From: Spiroplasma ixodetis Y32
GTDB taxonomy: Bacteria; Bacillota_I; Bacilli_A; Mycoplasmatales; VBWQ01
NCBI RefSeq assembly: GCF_030316605.1
Contig: NZ_CP127039.1
Coordinates: 682,001 to 746,000 of the forward strand
Direction: 5' to 3'
Length of the DNA stretch: 64,000 nt
The notes under the pieces were generated by a model. That model was not told the DNA's origin, searched no databases, and saw only the letters and a program-made list of their open reading frames with translations. The position numbers and the translations under genes are program-made. This document shows positions 8,546 to 19,878 of the stretch, piece by piece; the stretch's first letter is position 1; every line of letters begins with the position of its first letter.

Positions 8546-10552
8546 TTACTTACTGTTTAAAAAGTTATTAACTTTATCACACACTTGATTTGATGTAAAG
8601 CCATATTTTTCTAGTACTACCTTATCAGGAGCAGAAATACCAAAAGTACTTACGCCAATAACAAAGCCATTACCTGCAACATATTTATATCAACTATCTT
8701 TAGAACCCATTTCAATAGCAACTTTTATAATATCATTAGGTAAAATTTTATTTTGATATGTTTTATCTTGTTTATCAAAAATAAAAGTAGAAGGCATTGA
8801 AACTACACGAACATTAAGTTTTTGATCGTTTCATAGTTGTTCTTGACTAGCAATAGCTAATGAAACTTCACTACCGGTAGCAATAATAATTAAATCTAAA
8901 GCTTTACTACTATTCTCTTTACTAATAATATAAGCACCTTTTTGAACTGCCTCAATATTACTATTTGCAAGTTGTGGTAAATTTTGTCTAGTAATAATAA
9001 TAGCACTAGGGTTAGTTTTACTAGATAATGCCATTAAATATGCACCAATTGTTTCTTTTGTATCAGCAGGGCGAATTACATTAAAATTAGGAATAGTTCT
9101 TAACATTGTTAGTTGTTCAACTGGTTCATGGGTAGGACCATCTTCGCCAACTGCGATACTATCATGACTAAAAATAAACAAAGATGGAATTGACATTAAA
9201 GCTGCTAATCGTAATGCAGGCTTTAGATAATCACTAAACACAAGAAAAGTAGAGCCAAAAGGAATTGTGCCTTGATGTAACGTGATACCGTTAACAATAG
9301 CACCCATTGCAAATTCTCTTACTCCATAATGAATATGTCTTCCTGAATGATCAAGAGGTAGAAAGTCTTTGTCTGTTACTAATGCTTTAGTTGAGCCAGC
9401 TAAATCAGCACTACCACCAATTAATGTTGGACAATGAGCTGATAAAAGTTTTAAAATATTACCAGAGTCTACTCTTGTTGCTTGTGGATTTACCCCAATA
9501 ATTGAAGTTCAATCAATTTTATTTAATTGATAATCTTCATTAAAAATTTCATTTTTCAATGCTGATTTAATTTCTTTATACAATTTTGGATATAATTTTG
9601 CATATTTTTCAACTTTTTGATTTCAAACTAATTCTATTTTAGAACCATGATTAAGTGCTGTTTGTGTGAAGTAAGTACTTACTTCTTTTGGAACAGTAAA
9701 TTCAGGATATTCTCAGTTTAAATTTTTAGCAACTGTTTTAATATCTTCCATTAAAGGAGACCCATGAACACTCGGTGTTCCTTGTTTACTAGCCCCATAA
9801 CCAATTATAGTTTTAATTTCAATTAAAGTTGGTTTATCACTAACTTTTGCTTTTTTAATAGCTTCAGAAATAAGTTTATCATCTTCACCATCTTCAATTT
9901 TTAAATAATTTCACTCTAATGCTTGAAGACGCATTTTTAAATTTTCTGAATATACTAATTTAACAGATGAATCTAATTGAACATCATTTGAATCATATAA
10001 AATAATTAGTTTATTTAACTTAAAATGTCCAGCAAAACTAAGTGCTTCTTGCGCAATACCTTCTTGTAAATCACCATCACCACAAATTGCATATGTATAA
10101 TGATCAATAATATTAAGATCTTTTTGATTATATTTAGCACTAAGAAAACTCTCAGTAAGCGCCATTCCAACAGCATTAGCGATACCCTGACCTAATGGTC
10201 CAGTAGCCGTCTCTACTCCATAGTCTAAATGATATTCGGGATGACCAGGTGTATTACTATTTAATTGACGGAATTGTTTTATATCATTGATTGTATATTT
10301 ATAACCAGCATGATGTAATATTGAATATAATAAAGCACTACCATGACCTGCTGATAAAACAAATCGATCACGATTAAATCATTTTGGATTTTTTGGATTA
10401 AAAGATAAATGATTTTTGAATAAAGAAAAAGTCATTGGTGAAGCACCTAAAACAATACCAGGATGGCCACTTTTAGCAGCATTAACTGCTTGTACTCCTA
10501 ACATACGAATTGAATTAATAGTTAATTTATCTAAATTAATTTTATTTTCCAT
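8546..10552 (-). CDS. tkt: Transketolase
   Basis: 668 residues, usual family length, five or more UGA Trp codons. Transfers two-carbon units between sugar phosphates with thiamine diphosphate in the non-oxidative pentose phosphate pathway. Visible motifs: KSGHPG near residue 28, GPLGQG, the thiamine-diphosphate/Mg site CGDGDLQEG, the pyrimidine-domain signature [13 protein letters not shown], and a C-terminal domain with [10 protein letters not shown]. Start ATG with AAGGAGAA ribosome site. Followed directly by the UPF0154 gene. Confidence 0.97.
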
Positions 10553-10780
10553 AATTTCTCCTTAAATTTTTAATAGTTATTATTTAATATAATATTAACA
10601 ATATTCTTAATAAAATAGGTAATTTTTTAAAAATAATTAAAAAAGTATAAATAGTAATGACAAAAAATATAATTTTATTTTAACTAAATTGAATCTTTGA
10701 ACAAATTAAAAAAGAAAAGGTCACCCCAAGATAAAAAAATAATATTTCATCTTAAATAAGATAACTCTTTTCTTAATATT
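10553..10780. other. Intergenic region upstream of tkt
   Basis: No gene seen. Very A+T-rich; presumably contains the tkt promoter on the minus strand. A partial inverted repeat (AAGAT near 10729, ATCTT near 10748) is too weak to call. Confidence 0.3.
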
Positions 10781-11074
10781 TTACATTTGTGATGTTCTTG
10801 GTTTATTTAAGTTTGTTAATGGTAGGTTTGCTGATTCATTGTTTACTTGTTGTTTATTAAATGATTTTGAAAATAATGTTGGATTTGTTTTTGGCTTTTT
10901 ACTACATGATTCTGATATTTTTTTTCATTTTTTACTAATTTCTATTTCAATTTTCTTATTTTTATTAATTTTTCCAAAAGTTACTAATTTAATTAAGAAA
11001 TTTAAAAATTTATTTATTTTTTGTTGTTCTAAAACTTTAATTTCTTCTATTTCAGATTTTTTGATTACTTGCAT
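10781..11074 (-). CDS. Hypothetical protein, probably truncated
   Basis: 97 residues (starts MQVIKKSEIEEIK), charged and helical with a polar, Asn/Ser/Pro-rich C-terminal tail, one UGA Trp. The frame is open upstream of the ATG into the IS3 remnant, and no ribosome site precedes the ATG, so this is likely the C-terminal piece of a longer protein cut by the IS. A plus-strand frame over the same bases is a shadow. Confidence 0.4.
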
Positions 11075-11105
11075 TAAATTTGTGGAATCGCAACACTTTT
11101 TAGGA

Positions 11106-11903
11106 CTATTTTTTGGTAGACATTTGTGCTTGGTATTTGATGGGGGTTAAGTAGTTTAGAGTGCTGTGAATTCTTATGTTGTTATATCAGTTGATGTAAT
11201 CAAATAATTCTAATTTTAATTGGATTAATGATGTAAAATTTCTATCATTAATAAATTCTGTCTTAAAAGTTTTGAAAGTTGCTTCAGTAATAGCATTATC
11301 ATAAGGACAGCCTTTTTTGCTTAAAGAACGATTAATATTGAATGCTAATAAAAGTTTATCAATCATTTTATTGTTAAATTCATTGCCGCGATCACTATGA
11401 AATATTTCAATATCTTTTAAACAGTGATTTGATTGCATAAATGCTTGATTTACTAATGATGCATTTTTTTTAACTCCAACACTATGTCCAATAATTTCGC
11501 GGTTAAATAGGTCAATTAATAAGCAAATATAGTTTCATTTACCATTAACTTGAACATAAGTTAAATCACTAACAATACCATCTTTTTTACTTCTATTGTT
11601 AAAGTTTCTATTAACAAGATTGGTTATTTGACTATCATTGACTTTATTATGATGATTTTTGAATGATAATTTAGTGTATTTTGATATTAAATTATGCTTA
11701 TTCATAATTTCTTTAATTTTTCTGCGTGATAAATAAATTTCTTGGTTTGCTAGTATGACTTTTAATCTTCTTGTTCCATAAACTTCTTTATTTTCTTTAA
11801 AAGCACTAATAACAGCTTGTTCATAAATATTATTTTGATTTTTTTCTTTTTTCTTTAAATTAAAATAATATGTTGATTTAGAGAGTTTTAAAAAACGACA
11901 CAT
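11106..11903 (-). CDS. IS3/IS150-type transposase OrfB
   Basis: 265 residues from the first Met; the frame is open back to about 11945. Contains the IS3-group HTH_21 region (KEVYGTRRLKVIL) and an rve integrase core with the three acidic residues: SDLTYV, FHSDRGNEF, and KGCPYDNAITEATFKTFK. It would be made by -1 frameshifting from OrfA at an AGAAAAT run. OrfA is 5'-truncated, so the element is not autonomous. Confidence 0.85.
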
Positions 11904-11944
11904 TGTGCGAATTTTATATTTAGATTTATTTTTAACAATAATTT

Positions 11945-12126
11945 CTATTTTCTGCCTATTATTAGTGCTGCTTGCTTTAAAATATCATTTTCCATTTGTA
12001 ACTGTTTTAATTCTTTATTTGCTTGAATTAATTGTTTTTCTAAATCAGAAAGATTATCTTTAGTTTTAAAACTACCTGAATTAGTAAATTGCTTAATTCA
12101 TTTATAAGTAACTGTTCTTGTGGCCG
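11945..12126 (-). pseudogene. IS3/IS150 OrfA, 5'-truncated
   Basis: About 58 codons of the OrfA C-terminal part: a W-I-K-Q end of a helix-turn-helix, then a leucine-zipper-like helix (LSDLEKQLIQANKELKQLQ) ending LKQAALIIGRK, classic for IS3-family OrfA. The N-terminal helix-turn-helix is missing; sequence changes at about 12126. Confidence 0.8.
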
Positions 12127-12158
12127 AATAAAAAATTGGTATATTTTATAAAAATGAC

Positions 12159-12182
12159 ATGAGAGATAAAACTCTCATTTTT
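12159..12182. terminator. Terminator-like hairpin
   Basis: ATGAGAG / CTCTCAT, 7-base stem, 6-base loop, T run on the plus strand. Lies between the IS3 remnant and the end of the UPF0236 unit. Confidence 0.5.
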
Positions 12183-12211
12183 AATTGTTAAAAAATTATA
12201 ATTAATTATTT

Positions 12212-12240
12212 GGGCGGTTAACAAAAATGCGGAATAAATT
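12212..12240 (+). repeat. Terminus of UPF0236 unit
   Basis: GGGCGGTTAACAAAAATGCG followed by GAATAAATTA; same element edge as at 6387-6416. Sequence to its left (IS3 remnant, hairpin) is unrelated between copies. The following 160 bases up to the membrane gene are conserved with the leader at 6225-6386. Confidence 0.6.
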
Positions 12241-12402
12241 ATTCAATAGTGTCTTTATTATCATTTAGACGAGAATAAATTAAGACTTTTGTTATGTAAT
12301 TGTAAATAAATAGTACTACTTACTAAAATTAATTGCAACTAAAGTACTTATATTAAATTTTATTAAGTGATAAAATAATGCATATAAAAGGAGATTTTTA
12401 AG

Positions 12403-12828
12403 ATGAAAACTAAAAAATTACAGTTAATAACTGTATCACTATTTACTTTAACTATTTTAATTATGATTATAGGATTAATGGTAATAGGTTTTTGTGATTA
12501 TAATTATCATACTTTTAATCAATCAACAAAAATGTGAGAAGATGAAAAACATAATGGATTTTATTTCTTAAAAGTAACTAGTATATATCGCATTTTAAGT
12601 TGTTCTGCGATTCATGCATGTAATATTAGTCATAATAATGGGAATTTTTATAGTTGGATACAATTACAAATTGGAATTGTTTTTTTAGTAATTTTAGTTC
12701 CGATTTTAACTTTTATAATTACTTCTTTAATCTTTTTAAATATTGGTTTGAAAATAAAAATAAAAAATAATAATTTTTGAGATGCTATTCAAAATTGTGA
12801 AATAATAAGCAATGATTATATTCATTAA
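12403..12828 (+). CDS. 2-TM membrane protein linked to UPF0236, copy 2
   Basis: 141 residues, homologous along its length to the protein of 5787-6224: first helix near residues 8-30, loop with cysteines (SCSAIHAC), second helix near 94-118, tail KIKIKNNNFWDAIQNCEII. The loop is the most divergent part, the tail the most conserved. AAAGGAG ribosome site. Converges on the UPF0236 gene, 10 bases between the stops. Confidence 0.7.
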
Positions 12829-13073
12829 ATTATATTCATTAAAAATACGTTTTTAAATTTATTTGATTACACCTAAATGTAGCCATTTTGATATAAATAT
12901 TAATGTTATATGTTCTATTGCCAAGCATTTCTTTTAAAATATGTCAAATATTACTTTCAGCAAAAGTACCAATATTTCATTTTGCAGATTGATTAATAAT
13001 TCCCTTTTTATTATTTTTAAAATATTGTTTTTTTAATTTTTTATGATTATCTAATTCTTTGTATAAATAATTA

Positions 13074-14015
13074 AGGCTTTTCTCCCTTTATGTACTATTT
13101 TTAAATTTTATCACATAAATGTTGAGAAAAGCCTATCTACGGACTTCTCCCCACATTTTTAAATGAAACATAGCATTACAGTTTCAAAAGTAGGTATCTT
13201 GTTGAATTTATATGCAGCTTCTTTGGCATATAAATGAACATGATGTTTTGCAACTTTGATATGTGTTTTAAATGTTCTTCGTATATGTTTTCATACTGAT
13301 TCAATTTGATTGGTATTTACGCCAATTTTTGAAACATAACCATCTTGATGGTTAACTGTTTTGTGATTAGGGAAAAGTGATTTGAAATCACGATATCCTT
13401 TTCAAGAATCAGTATGTACATCACACTTTGAAGAAATATGGTTTCTTGCAAACTGCAAAAGATTTTTACTTTTTGCGTTTTTGATTACTTTCACAATTAA
13501 ATTATTGGTTGTTTTTTCATAAATCCCAACAATTAATGTTTTATTTATCAAAGATCTTCGTTGTTTTTTAAAACCCATATGTGAAAGATACATTTCATCC
13601 ATTTGCACTATGCCCTCAACAATAAATTGATGTTCTTGTTTGGCAATACGATTTCTGATTTCATGACCCATTCTTTAAGCAGTTTTCAAAGTCACACCCA
13701 ATTCTTTTGCAACATCAGTTGATGTAATTCCATGTTTGGTGTTTATTCATCTAAAGATGAGATAAAATCAAAATCTCAAAGGTGTTTGTGACTTGTAAAA
13801 AATGGTGCCATGAAGAATACTAAATGTTTGATGACATTTCAAACATCTTATTCTTCTTAAATTAGAAGTATTCAAACTTGTTCAAGAACACATGATACAT
13901 TTGTTTTTCTTCAAACTTGCTATATATTTTAAACAATCCTGTTCTGTTTGAAAAGCATTGTTGAACTCATTCAATTTCATTGTTTCCTCCACAAGTACAT
14001 GTGGGGAGAAGTCCG
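13074..14015 (-). mobile_element. IS1595-type element, copy 2
   Basis: 942 bases with target duplication ATAATTA (13067-13073 and 14016-14022). Nearly identical to the other four copies, including the terminal palindrome, so insertion is recent. Inserted in a UPF0236 gene. Confidence 0.9.
13159..13980 (-). pseudogene. IS1595 transposase with nonsense codon
   Basis: Same 273-codon frame as the other copies, but the Trp102 codon is TAA (13675-13677) rather than TGA, so only a 101-residue N-terminal piece would be made. The catalytic half could only be made from an internal Met. Likely inactive. Confidence 0.85.
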
Positions 14016-14915
14016 ATAATTAATTAACTTATCATATTGACCATTTTCAATTAAATTTTTACAAGTATCATATTCTTGTCAATATTTACCTTTATTTCCA
14101 GCCATTATCCCAATATATAATGTTCTAATTAAATGGAATTTATCTAAAACAAACTGTGCACCTAAATAATAAGCAACTTCTTTAATTCATCCTGCACTAT
14201 CACCACAAATAATAATTTTTGATTGTTCAACATTTTCATAAAATTTTTGACAATGTTCTTTAACAAATTCAGCAGTTTTTTTAACTCCAATTTTTGTTTT
14301 TGTTGGTCTTATAATTGCTTTTACTCTTTTATTTTGTACTTTGTGATTAATATTATCTGTATATGTTACTATTAAACGCATAGAGTGTTTTATACCCTTA
14401 CGTTTAAAATTTCAAAATTTTCGATGTCCATCATCAATTGCTACAAAAATAGGTTGATTTTTTTCTAATTTTACTTTTACTGGATTTGCTTCAATTAATT
14501 ATAAATTTTTAAAAACTCTATGAACAGTACTAACACTAATACCAGCTTTTTTACAAATAGCACAAATATCATGATATCTTTTTCCATCAGCAAAATATTC
14601 AATAATAGTTTGTTCAACATCTTTACCAATTCTTTTATATTTAGGTAATTCTAGTCATTCATCAACTAAACAAACACGAGCTCATTTTTGTAATTTTTCA
14701 TCAAAATATTCATAAATTATTCTTTTATAAGTTACTAATCCATACATTATTTTTCTTGTTCGATATTGATAATCAACAATTTTATATTTCTTTTTGTCTC
14801 TTGTATTTTTTATTCTTCAATCTCATTTTTCTCATTTCTTTTTTATATGTTCTAAAATTAATTTATCAATTTTTGCATTTTGTTCTCTAAAATTTCATTT
14901 ATAATTAAAATTCAT

Positions 14916-15161
14916 ATTTAACTCTCCTATTTGTTTTTTTTAAAAATTTCTTAATTAATCTCTTAATTTATATAAAAAATAAATTTTTTAATAAATTATT
15001 TTTATTATGTACTATAATCAATATAAAAATGTAATTATGATTAAAATAATGCTACTGTAAAAAAAGTATCTTCACATTTTCCGTATAAAAAAGTATTAAT
15101 ATAATTTTTATATTTAAATTGATTACAATATGTAATAGAAAAGTTTATAAGGGGTGTTAAG
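14916..15161. promoter_or_regulatory. Divergent leader, UPF0236 / lipoprotein
   Basis: No gene. This spacer between the divergent starts is conserved at 28328-28572 and (inverted) 57833-58079. It carries the direct-repeat unit at 15044-15080 and an A+T-rich part (TTGATTACAATATGTAAT) before the lipoprotein ribosome site AAGGGGTG. Both promoters must lie here; exact boxes are uncertain. Confidence 0.45.
15044..15080 (+). repeat. Direct repeat flanking lipoprotein gene (5' copy)
   Basis: Contains AATAATGCTACTGT, an A run and TATCTTCACATTTT. A second copy in the same orientation follows the gene at 15581-15622. The same pair flanks the lipoproteins at 28573 and 57832. Confidence 0.6.
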
Positions 15162-15575
15162 ATGAGAAAAATACTAAGTTTATTAGGAGCAATGATTTTA
15201 ACTACAACGACAAGTGCTAGTGTTATTGCATGTGGGGGAGAAAATGAAAAGTCAATGGTAAGCCATAAAAATAATTTAAATAAATTTGAATTACCAGTTC
15301 TTTATTTGAGAGCTGAAATAAATAATAAATATAATGAATTAAATGGTGAAATTATTCATCAAAATTTTGGCGTTTCTTTGAAAGATGGTTATGAAATAAA
15401 ATATTATAGTGATGAACAAGGGAAGGGACAGTGGAAGTTACAAATGATAATCAAAGTCCAGGTATTGTCTATTTTACTATTACAGCGGCTAACGATGACC
15501 CTTTTTGAGAAGGAACAACTAATATATCTTATTGAAAACTTGCTTAATATTTCAAAAATACTAGTAAAAATGTAA
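15162..15575 (+). pseudogene. Lipoprotein with shared signal peptide, frameshifted
   Basis: Starts MRKILSLLGAMIL and has a lipobox ending at the Cys of VIAC (residue 24), so it would be exported and lipid-anchored. The frame given runs to 137 codons, but from about 15420 the neighbouring frame reads far more like protein (GTVEVTNDNQSPGIVYFTIT... ending YWKLA near 15549), including UGA Trp codons. So a single-base change near a G/A run has shifted the true frame. AAGGGGTG ribosome site. Confidence 0.65.
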
Positions 15576-15580
15576 TTTGG

Positions 15581-15622
15581 AATAAAATAATGCTACTGTG
15601 AAAAAAAGCATCTTCACATTTG
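15581..15622 (+). repeat. Direct repeat flanking lipoprotein gene (3' copy)
   Basis: AATAATGCTACTGTG, A run, GCATCTTCACATTTGC. It can fold as ATGCT / AGCAT; in the copy at 29515 the same stem reads GATACT / AGTATC, a paired change. Confidence 0.55.
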
Positions 15623-15673
15623 CAATATAACAAATAAATGACATCGAATTAATAGTATAAGTCTCACAAAATA

Positions 15674-15705
15674 AACGTCTTTAATTTAGGCGTTATTTTT
15701 TTGTT
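15674..15705 (+). terminator. Terminator after lipoprotein cassette
   Basis: AACGTC / GGCGTT with one G-T pair and a 9-base loop, then a run of T. Same structure at 29606-29630 and (minus) 56838-56862. Confidence 0.65.
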
Positions 15706-15780
15706 TAAAAGGTATATTGTAAAAATAATAAAAAATAAGTACAATTAAGTAATAAAATTTGTAGAAAAAGGGAATAAATC

Positions 15781-15870
15781 ATGAAAATAAAAGAAAAATC
15801 ATTAATAGTTGTAAATAATTTAAAATCTTTTTTAAAGATTTTGCAAAATGAATGTTGTTTGTCAAAGTAA
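15781..15870 (+). CDS. Very short ORF, probable gene remnant
   Basis: 29 codons, MKIKEKSLIVVNNLKSF..., no good ribosome site. It occupies the place where the other lipoprotein cassettes carry a small membrane protein (29711) or a 109-residue protein (56426), and is cut off by the IS3-like element at 15897. Probably not functional. Confidence 0.25.
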   Translation: MKIKEKSLIVVNNLKSFLKILQNECCLSK

Positions 15871-16132
15871 AAATTGTAATAAAAAAGGCATAAGTTAGTT
15901 AAGTTTACTCCTATAATTTTTAATCTAGACAGTATGATTAGTTTAAATAATTAATAGTTAAGGAGTAAAGATGAAATATAAAGTTTATACAAGAAAAATT
16001 AAACTAGATGTTTTAAATGAATATGTAGTGATTAAAAAATTAAAAACCATTGATATTAAAACCAAATATCAATTATCAACCAGATCATTAATTTATAATT
16101 GAGTAAAAAAATATCAAAAAAATAATAAATTA

Positions 16133-17075
16133 AGGCTTTTCTCCCTTTATGTACTATTTTTAAATTTTATCACATAAATGCTGAGAAAAGCCTATCTACG
16201 GACTTCTCCCCACATTTTTAAATGAAACATAGCATTACAGTTTCAAAAGTAGGTATCTTGTTGAATTTATATGCAGCTTCTTTGGCATATAAATGAACAT
16301 GATGTTTTGCAACTTTGATATGTGTTTTAAATGTTCTTCGTATATGTTTTCATACTGATTCAATTTGATTGGTATTTACGCCAATTTTTGAAACATAACC
16401 ATTTTGATGGTTAACTGTTTTGTGATTAGGGAAAAGTGATTTGAAATCACGATATCCTTTTCAAGAATCAGTATGTACATCACACTTTGAAGAAATATGG
16501 TTTCTTGCAAACTGCAAAAGATTTTTACTTTTTGCGTTTTTGATTACTTTCACAATTAAATTATTGGTTGTTTTTTCATAAATCCCAACAATTAATGTTT
16601 TATTTATCAAAGATCTTCCTTGTTTTTTAAAACCCATATGTGAAAGATACATTTCATCCATTTGCACTATGCCCTCAACAATAAATTGATGTTCTTGTTT
16701 GGCAATACGATTTCTGATTTCATGACCCATTTTTCAAGCAGTTTTCAAAGTCACACCCAATTCTTTTGCAACATCAGTTTATGTAATTCCATGTTTGGTG
16801 TTTATTCATCTAAAGATGAGATAAAATCAAAATCTCAAAGGTGTTTGTGACTTGTAAAAAAATGGTGCCATGAAGAATACTAAATGTTTGATGACATTTC
16901 AAACATCTTATTCTTCTTAAATTAGAAGTATTCAAACTTGTTCAAGAACACATGATACATTTGTTTTTCTTAAAACTTGCTATATATTTTAAACAATCCT
17001 GTTCTGTTTGAAAAGCATTGTTGAACTCATTCAATTTCATTGTTTCCTCCACAAGTACATGTGGGGAGAAGTCCG
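16133..17075 (-). mobile_element. IS1595-type element, copy 3
   Basis: 943 bases, target duplication TAAATTA (16126-16132 and 17076-17082). Nested inside the IS3-like element, so it arrived later. Confidence 0.9.
16218..17040 (-). pseudogene. IS1595 transposase, frameshift and nonsense
   Basis: One extra A in the run near 16860 shifts the frame, and a TCA codon has become TAA near 16780. The C-terminal catalytic part is otherwise the same as in the intact copies. Inactive. Confidence 0.85.
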
Positions 17076-18218
17076 TAAATTAATTACTATTCATACTTTT
17101 CAAACAAATCATCAAATAGATAAAGTGAATATCAAAGATAAAAATTTAAAACTTGAAAATAAAAAACTCAAAAAGTCACTACTAAAAGAAAAAATAAAAA
17201 ATGAATTTTTAAGACAAAAACAATCCTGTGATAAAGAATTAAAAAACAATCAAAATATTTTAAATAGTAAATTATTGAAAAGTAAATGTTTTTTAATAGT
17301 TGATAAATATAGAAATAAAAATTATGGAATTAATGACATAATTAGTTTGTTACCTATCAGTAAATTTGCATATTATAAATGAATAAAAAACGGTAAAAAG
17401 AAATATCAAACAAAAATTGATAATGAGTTATTAAAAGAATTAAATAAAATTGTTGTTATTAGCAACAAAGATAAAATAATTAAAATTACTAGTTTAGAAA
17501 AGGTGAGATTAGAATTAAAGAAAAACAACACCAATCTTAAATGCAGTAAAAACAGCATTATGAGGTTATTAGAAGATAATAATATCACAAACTATTAACC
17601 AAACCCAAAAAACAGCGTAGAGCGAAATCTAATTCCTTAAAATCAAATTTCCAAGATTTATTAAAACGTAATTTTACCAGTAATACTTATCTTGAAAAAG
17701 TTGGCATCGATGGTACTTGATTTAAAGAATTAATTATTAATAATAAAAAAACTAAATTATTATTAGAAATTGCTACAGATATGAATAGTAATGCTATAGT
17801 TGGTTGAAAAATTAATAAAAGTGAAAATGCAATAACCATTTTAAATGTTCTTAATCAAGTAACAAAGGCAAGTCGTAAAGAACATAAAATATTTGCAACA
17901 TTTATCCAGTCTGATTTAGGTTCAGGTAATACTAGTAAAATAGTTACAAATAGTTTTAATAAAAGTAAAACTTTAATTCATTCAAAAAGTTTATCAGGAT
18001 TTAAAGGCAACCAAGTAAGTGAATGTTTAAATCGCTGAATTAAAAGAGATTTTAAAATTATGTTTGGTAACAAGTTTAATAGCATTAAACATTTCACAGA
18101 AGCATTAAGAAAATTTATTAACTGATGAAATAATGATAGAATGATTTTACGATTAAAAATGTCTCCAAACCAATTTGTACAGATTTGAAGACAAGAAAGT
18201 AAACTTATCTAACCAATG

Positions 18219-18313
18219 CCCCTAACACGTGTTGATAATAGCGTTAAAGAGGTTTATTAAAAATTTTAAAATTTTACAATTACAAAAAAAAGACAAGATT
18301 ATTTCTTGTCTTT
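18219..18313 (+). repeat. Dispersed repeat with AACACGTGTT palindrome, copy 2, with terminator
   Basis: Same sequence as 5143-5220, here ending in a clean terminator: AAAGACAAGA / TCTTGTCTTT with 5-base loop and T run (18289-18313). It abuts the end of the IS3-like element. Confidence 0.55.
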
Positions 18314-18690
18314 TTCCTTAATAACTTTGAGAATAATTTTTATTTTTTTTAAATGTATATTTTTTAAAATACGTCGAATATAAATTTAAATTTAAAGGTT
18401 AAAAAGAGAGTAATTTTGTCTAATTTTCATTATTTTTCAAATAATTCATTTTTTTTGGAAATAAGTTACTAATGTAATAATTAATTATTTCGTAAATTTG
18501 ACAAGGACGTATGAGTTTAACCCATAGAATTCAATAACATTTACAATATAACTTGAAAATTCTATGATTTGTTAATTTAATTATATCATAAAATACCTAA
18601 ATGTTAAAAAATATAATTTCAAAATTACATTTAAATAACACAAAAATCCTAATCTTAAAATTAGAATAAAAAATATTAAGTTTTAACTTA
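18314..18690. other. Non-coding region downstream of UPF0236 (type a)
   Basis: No gene. Contains an inverted repeat CATAGAATT / AATTCTATG (18523-18567) and, just before it, TTTGACAAGGACGTATGAG, related to the element end at 46472 (GTTGTCAAAGGACATATGAG). This part onward is duplicated at 46480-46671. Confidence 0.4.
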
Positions 18691-19878
18691 TTAAGTACTA
18701 TTAAGATAACTTCTACTATTTAAATAATTTGCTTTTGCTATTAACATATTATTTAATGTTTGATAATGATATATTTTTGCTCCATTAGTTAAAGATTTTA
18801 AAAAATGATATACATCACTTTCAGCACTACAACCTATATTTCATGAAGCATTTTGATTAATAATTCCTTGTTCATTATTTTTAAAATAATTAAAATTTTT
18901 TTTAGTAACTTTATTATGATTATTTTCTAAAATAGTAATTAATTCCTTATAACTACCATTTGAAAAAGTAGTTGTTACATCTAAATATTTTGTTCAATCA
19001 AGTGCTTTCTTTTGATGTTTACCACGAACATTAACAAAAGATTTTCATAAATAACTATAAGCATGATATTTATCTAAAATATAATAACAACCCAATCAAC
19101 TAGCCATTGCTCTAATTCATAATGCACCATCACCAGCAATTACTAAATTATAATTATTATATTCTCAATTAATAGCAAATATATTTAATTTAATATCATA
19201 ATGATTATTAATAGTTTGCATTGTAAAATTATGCAATTCTTCTTGTTTTGGAGCATTATTAGTTTTAAATAACATAAATGAAGTTATTTTCTTTTCTAAT
19301 TTATTTCTATATGAATAAATTTCTTTTCTTCCTAAATTATAAGTTAAAAGTCTACAACAATATTGTTGTTTTAAACCATTTTCATCTCAACAAGTTATAT
19401 AAGCATCATCTGCACATATATTTAATTTCTCATTATCTAATACTTTAAATTTTTGTTCTGGTATTCATTTTTCAATTTTTGCTTCTTTAAAAATTCTTGA
19501 AATAAGATTTTTAGAAAAAGAAGTATATTTAAATTCTGATTGAATATTAAAATAACCTTTTTTACTTATTAAATTTTGAATTAAATTATCTAATATTTCA
19601 AAATATAAATCATTAGTAATTCTTGCTCTTTTTTTAATACCAAACTCTTCATAAATTGGATAATAATATTGTTTATTAATTGTATCTCAATAAACTCTTT
19701 GTCTAAAAGTTCCTATTCCATTGGGAGTATTTACTGTTCTATTAACTCTTGAATCAATTTTATATTGATTTTTATTTCTATTTTTAAAAAAATATTCATC
19801 ATAATCCTCGATTATTTTAATATATTTTGTTAAAATATTATAGATTTCATATTTTTGAAATTCTTTAAAACTAAACAT
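18691..19878 (-). CDS. UPF0236 family transposase-like protein (type a)
   Basis: 395 residues, open throughout with many UGA Trp codons. Resembles the UPF0236/ISLre2 group: a central ADDAYITCWDENGL segment, then LVIAGDGALWIRAMASWLG and YILDKYHAYSYLWK, corresponding to GDSAGW and LDKFHL in type b. Acidic residues in these motifs are candidates for a DDE-like active site. Divergent from a small membrane protein gene and next to the phage Y packaging genes; this arrangement is repeated at 46672-50222. Confidence 0.75.

Larger units (their letters stand above)
12839..14915 (-). pseudogene. UPF0236 (type b) protein, IS-interrupted
   Basis: Begins MNFNYKWNFREQN and matches the intact 376-residue gene at 58080. 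It is disrupted twice: an in-frame TAA at about 14503 (TTAGAA in the intact copy, TTATAA here) and an IS1595 copy at 13074-14015. The GDSAGW and LDKFHL motifs remain readable. Divergent from the lipoprotein at 15162 and convergent with the membrane gene at 12403. Confidence 0.85.
15897..18220 (+). mobile_element. IS3-like element, copy 1, split by an IS1595 element
   Basis: Ends GGCATAAGTTAGTTAAGTTT and, inverted, GGCATTGGTTAGATAAGTTT. OrfA starts at 15971 but is cut at 16132 by the IS1595 copy and resumes at 17083; it then reads to about 17598, and OrfB in the -1 frame to about 18212. No matching target duplication is seen at its ends, so a flank was rearranged. Transposase cannot be produced. 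Confidence 0.85.

Noticed and set aside
10839..11150. Plus-strand open frame of 103 codons, hydrophobic
   Set aside because: It is the mirror of a better minus-strand frame (10781-11074) and of the IS3 end; Phe-rich composition is typical for the antisense of Lys-rich coding DNA, and no ribosome site is present.
17406..17588. Minus-strand hydrophobic frames of 60 codons in the three IS3-like copies
   Set aside because: Antisense of Lys-rich OrfA; present in all copies only because the copies are the same.
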